Source: Thermoguttaceae bacterium
GTDB taxonomy: Bacteria; Planctomycetota; Planctomycetia; Pirellulales; Thermoguttaceae
Direction of reading: 5' to 3'
DNA length: 52,433 nucleotides
Assembly: GCA_017557195.1 (NCBI GenBank)
Contig: JAFZAL010000043.1
Coordinates: 1-52,433, forward strand
Shown here: piece by piece, positions 50,553 through 52,433 of the stretch
Layout of the letters: every line of letters begins with the position of its first letter
Numbering within the stretch: the first letter of the stretch is position 1
Made by a program: the position numbers and the translations under genes
Notes under the pieces: generated by a model
What the model saw: only the letters and a program-made list of their open reading frames with translations
Database searches by the model: none
What the model was told of the DNA's origin: nothing

Positions 50553-52433
50553 TTAATACAGCGGTTTGCCGTAGATCAGGATTTTACCCAAGTGGAAGCA
50601 GTCTTTCTTGAATTCCGGGACGCGGCCGACTTTGACGTATTTCGCCTTGACGGGGGCAGAACTCAGGTCAATGCGCCATTCCGGTTCCAGCTTTTCGGAC
50701 GTAAACACTTCCGTCCAGTCCGTTCCGTTTTCCGATACCCAAACCATAATCGGGACGTTGCGATTCCTAAAGTGACCGCGGTTGGCTGCGACGACAATCC
50801 CGGTAATCTCCGACATGCCGGGCAGCGTTACAATCGCCCACGGGGACGTTTCGTTGTCGGTATGGAACGTTCGGTCGACGTCGCGGGTGGTATCGAGGCA
50901 GAACGGGTATCTGTCCGGAAAGTCGAAACCGCCGGAGGTGGAAATCTTCATCATTGCCTTGTCGGAAAGAATCTTTCCGCCGAAATCTTCCGTCGGGTAC
51001 GGGTTGGATTCTTTAACGGGATTCTGCTTCCGAATCAGCTGGGCGATTTGAGTAAACAGCGGCATGTTGTCCGTTTGCGACGCCTTTCTCATCATCCCGC
51101 GCATCGCCGTCGAGAGGGCGTCTGAATTACCGTCGTTCTGGGCGACGTCGGCAAAGACGTCTGCAATGGCAGCGCCCATTTGCTGTGACAGATTCTCGTC
51201 GTCCATGAACCGGTCTGCGCCCCACGTCAGGACGACGCCAAACAGGTTGGACGTGTTGAATTGCGTTTTCAGGCAGGTTTTGAACAGTTCCATGGCGGCG
51301 GCGTTATCTTTGTCGAGCATATTGAAATGCTGGTCGAGAACGGCGCGATAGTTATAGACTTCCGACGTCGGCAGGTCGGACTGGCGCATGAGCGAATGGT
51401 ACGTCAGGAGCTGTTTGAGCAGTTCTTCTTTTCCGCCGTTGGTTTTGCATTTTGGGAAATAAAAACGATTGAGCAGCCGCCAGGCGTTGTCGGCGTAGTC
51501 CTTTAGCCCATTGGCGACTCTGTCAGCCCAGTCCTGCCAGGCGTCGTACGGCGCGCCGACTTCGTCAAGCCACAGAGCGTAGTCCAGCGCGACGCCGTAA
51601 TGCGATGGGCAGTATTTCAAAGCGTTTTTGTACAGCGCGTTGACGTCCGAGTCAAACTTCATCGGCTTTGACATGGCGAACTTCAGTCCGTAACCGCCGC
51701 CAGCGTTGAAGTATTGAATCTCGATTGTATGTTTGCCGGGCGCGAGGCTGACGCTGCCGGTCTTTTCGATCATCCCATGAGCCCCGTCGTTGTCGATAAT
51801 AACGGTTCCGTCGAGAAGAAGCCGCGAACCATCGTCAGAGGTAATCGAATAAGTAACAGCGCCGTTGTCGGGACAGGTCAGCGTCCCGACATATCGAACG
51901 GCAACCTTGTCGCGCCGTTTGAGAGCGTTTAAGTCAATTTGACAGTTGGAGATAGTTTCTTCGGGTTCCAAAGTCGAAAAGTCCGGGAGTTTTTTCCCGC
52001 TCCAGTCGTAGGTCGTGGCTGTTACATTGGAAACTGTTGGCAGCGGGTATCGAAGCTGAAGAATCGTCTTAGCTAAAATATCGAGCAGGTCAGCGCGTTT
52101 GTTTGCGCCGTCTTTGTAAATGGACTCGATCATGTCCAGCCCTTGATAGGACAAATCCCAGAAATTGAAATGCGCTCCGGTATACGGCGAGACACTGTAT
52201 CCAATAATCCAGCGGTCTTGCGAGCCGCGGAGCATATAGGCGCAATGAGCAGGCTGACCGCCGGGAACAGCCATGACGCCGTGCGCTCTGGCGGTAGACG
52301 CCCCGAAGTAGGAAAGCGCGCCGCAGACGCCGCCGATCTTCTGTGACACCTCCGAGCTGGTGTAAACTTTGTCCCAGGGCGCGCGGTACAGACGTCCCTG
52401 AACGGAATCGCCGAAGAAGTTATAGGAGATGTA
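50553..52433 (-). CDS. Large PA14-domain protein with discoidin-like C-terminus (5' partial)
   Basis: The frame is open to the window edge, so the start lies outside; an internal GTG at 52349 is not a credible start since the coding sequence continues upstream in frame (RAPWDKVYTSSE). At least 627 residues are present. The visible N-terminal part (IGGVCGALSYFGASTARAHG, then GQPAHCAYMLRG) looks like a transglutaminase-like core with Cys and His. A PA14 domain follows (YSITSDDGSRLLLDG; GKHTIEIQYFNAGGGYGLKF), typical of carbohydrate-binding exported proteins. The middle is helical. The last ~130 residues resemble a discoidin/F5-8C fold (WVSENGTDWTEVF; KAKYVKVGRVPEF). Probably a surface glycan-interacting protein. 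Confidence 0.8.
   Translation of the reverse strand, partial: YISYNFFGDSVQGRLYRAPWDKVYTSSEVSQKIGGVCGALSYFGASTARAHGVMAVPGGQPAHCAYMLRGSQDRWIIGYSVSPYTGAHFNFWDLSYQGLDMIESIYKDGANKRADLLDILAKTILQLRYPLPTVSNVTATTYDWSGKKLPDFSTLEPEETISNCQIDLNALKRRDKVAVRYVGTLTCPDNGAVTYSITSDDGSRLLLDGTVIIDNDGAHGMIEKTGSVSLAPGKHTIEIQYFNAGGGYGLKFAMSKPMKFDSDVNALYKNALKYCPSHYGVALDYALWLDEVGAPYDAWQDWADRVANGLKDYADNAWRLLNRFYFPKCKTNGGKEELLKQLLTYHSLMRQSDLPTSEVYNYRAVLDQHFNMLDKDNAAAMELFKTCLKTQFNTSNLFGVVLTWGADRFMDDENLSQQMGAAIADVFADVAQNDGNSDALSTAMRGMMRKASQTDNMPLFTQIAQLIRKQNPVKESNPYPTEDFGGKILSDKAMMKISTSGGFDFPDRYPFCLDTTRDVDRTFHTDNETSPWAIVTLPGMSEITGIVVAANRGHFRNRNVPIMVWVSENGTDWTEVFTSEKLEPEWRIDLSSAPVKAKYVKVGRVPEFKKDCFHLGKILIYGKPLY

Noticed and set aside
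52349..52433. GTG start for the PA14 gene at 52349
   Set aside because: The same frame stays open with protein-like sequence to the window edge, so the real start is upstream of the window.

Overview
The window looks like chromosome from a planctomycete-like bacterium (Planctomycetota; inference, moderate confidence). Reasons: a Tat-exported sugar-isomerase-like TIM barrel, a multi-domain DUF11 envelope protein, an octaheme cytochrome carrying HEAT and TPR repeats, membrane-anchored leucine-rich proteins in tandem, a large exported PA14 protein, and many starts with weak Shine-Dalgarno sequences. A broad block of AT-richer DNA (about 7.5-30.2 kb) is followed by a small integrated element (30.2-37.6 kb); both look acquired.

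Layout. 1-7482: the end of a beta-helix protein with an acidic tail, an orphan RND-type adaptor, a DUF374 acyltransferase, then a converging operon of RND adaptor plus RND pump. 7951-29165: twelve tightly packed minus-strand genes forming one putative operon. In transcription order: a coiled-coil repeat protein; a ClpB-like AAA+ ATPase with a degenerate first module; a NrdG-like radical SAM enzyme; two vWA proteins; a PP2C phosphatase; a protein kinase with a zinc ribbon (together resembling the TerY-P triad); a UPF1-like SF1 helicase; a wHTH protein with HEPN-like motifs; a coiled-coil McrB-like AAA+ protein; a DUF2357 protein; and a P-loop kinase fused to two CARF-like domains and a Card1-like nuclease. 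No CRISPR array or cas operon is present. This is the best candidate for an undescribed system, probably anti-phage or stress defence: phospho-signalling feeding a McrB/DUF2357 and helicase machine, with a ligand-gated nuclease as effector (inference).

29166-30192 is AT-rich DNA upstream of that operon with nested palindromes and consecutive hairpins. 30193-37559 is a 7.4 kb element inserted at the 3' end of a tRNA with anticodon CAU; it carries a tyrosine integrase, a MerR-type small DNA-binding protein, a RepA-like ATPase and hypothetical proteins, but no structural or conjugation genes. The attachment duplication keeps the integrase reading frame: the integrated gene ends inside the tRNA, while the excised circle would replace the last 8 residues with a 65-residue tail encoded at the other end of the element.

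37764-52433 returns to ordinary chromosomal genes: DUF11 protein, TIM barrel, winged-helix regulator, octaheme cytochrome, TolC-like lipoprotein, two LRR membrane paralogs and a PA14 protein that runs off the window. Heptamer short tandem repeats are scattered through the flanks, and one array forms the identical 3' end of two unrelated genes.
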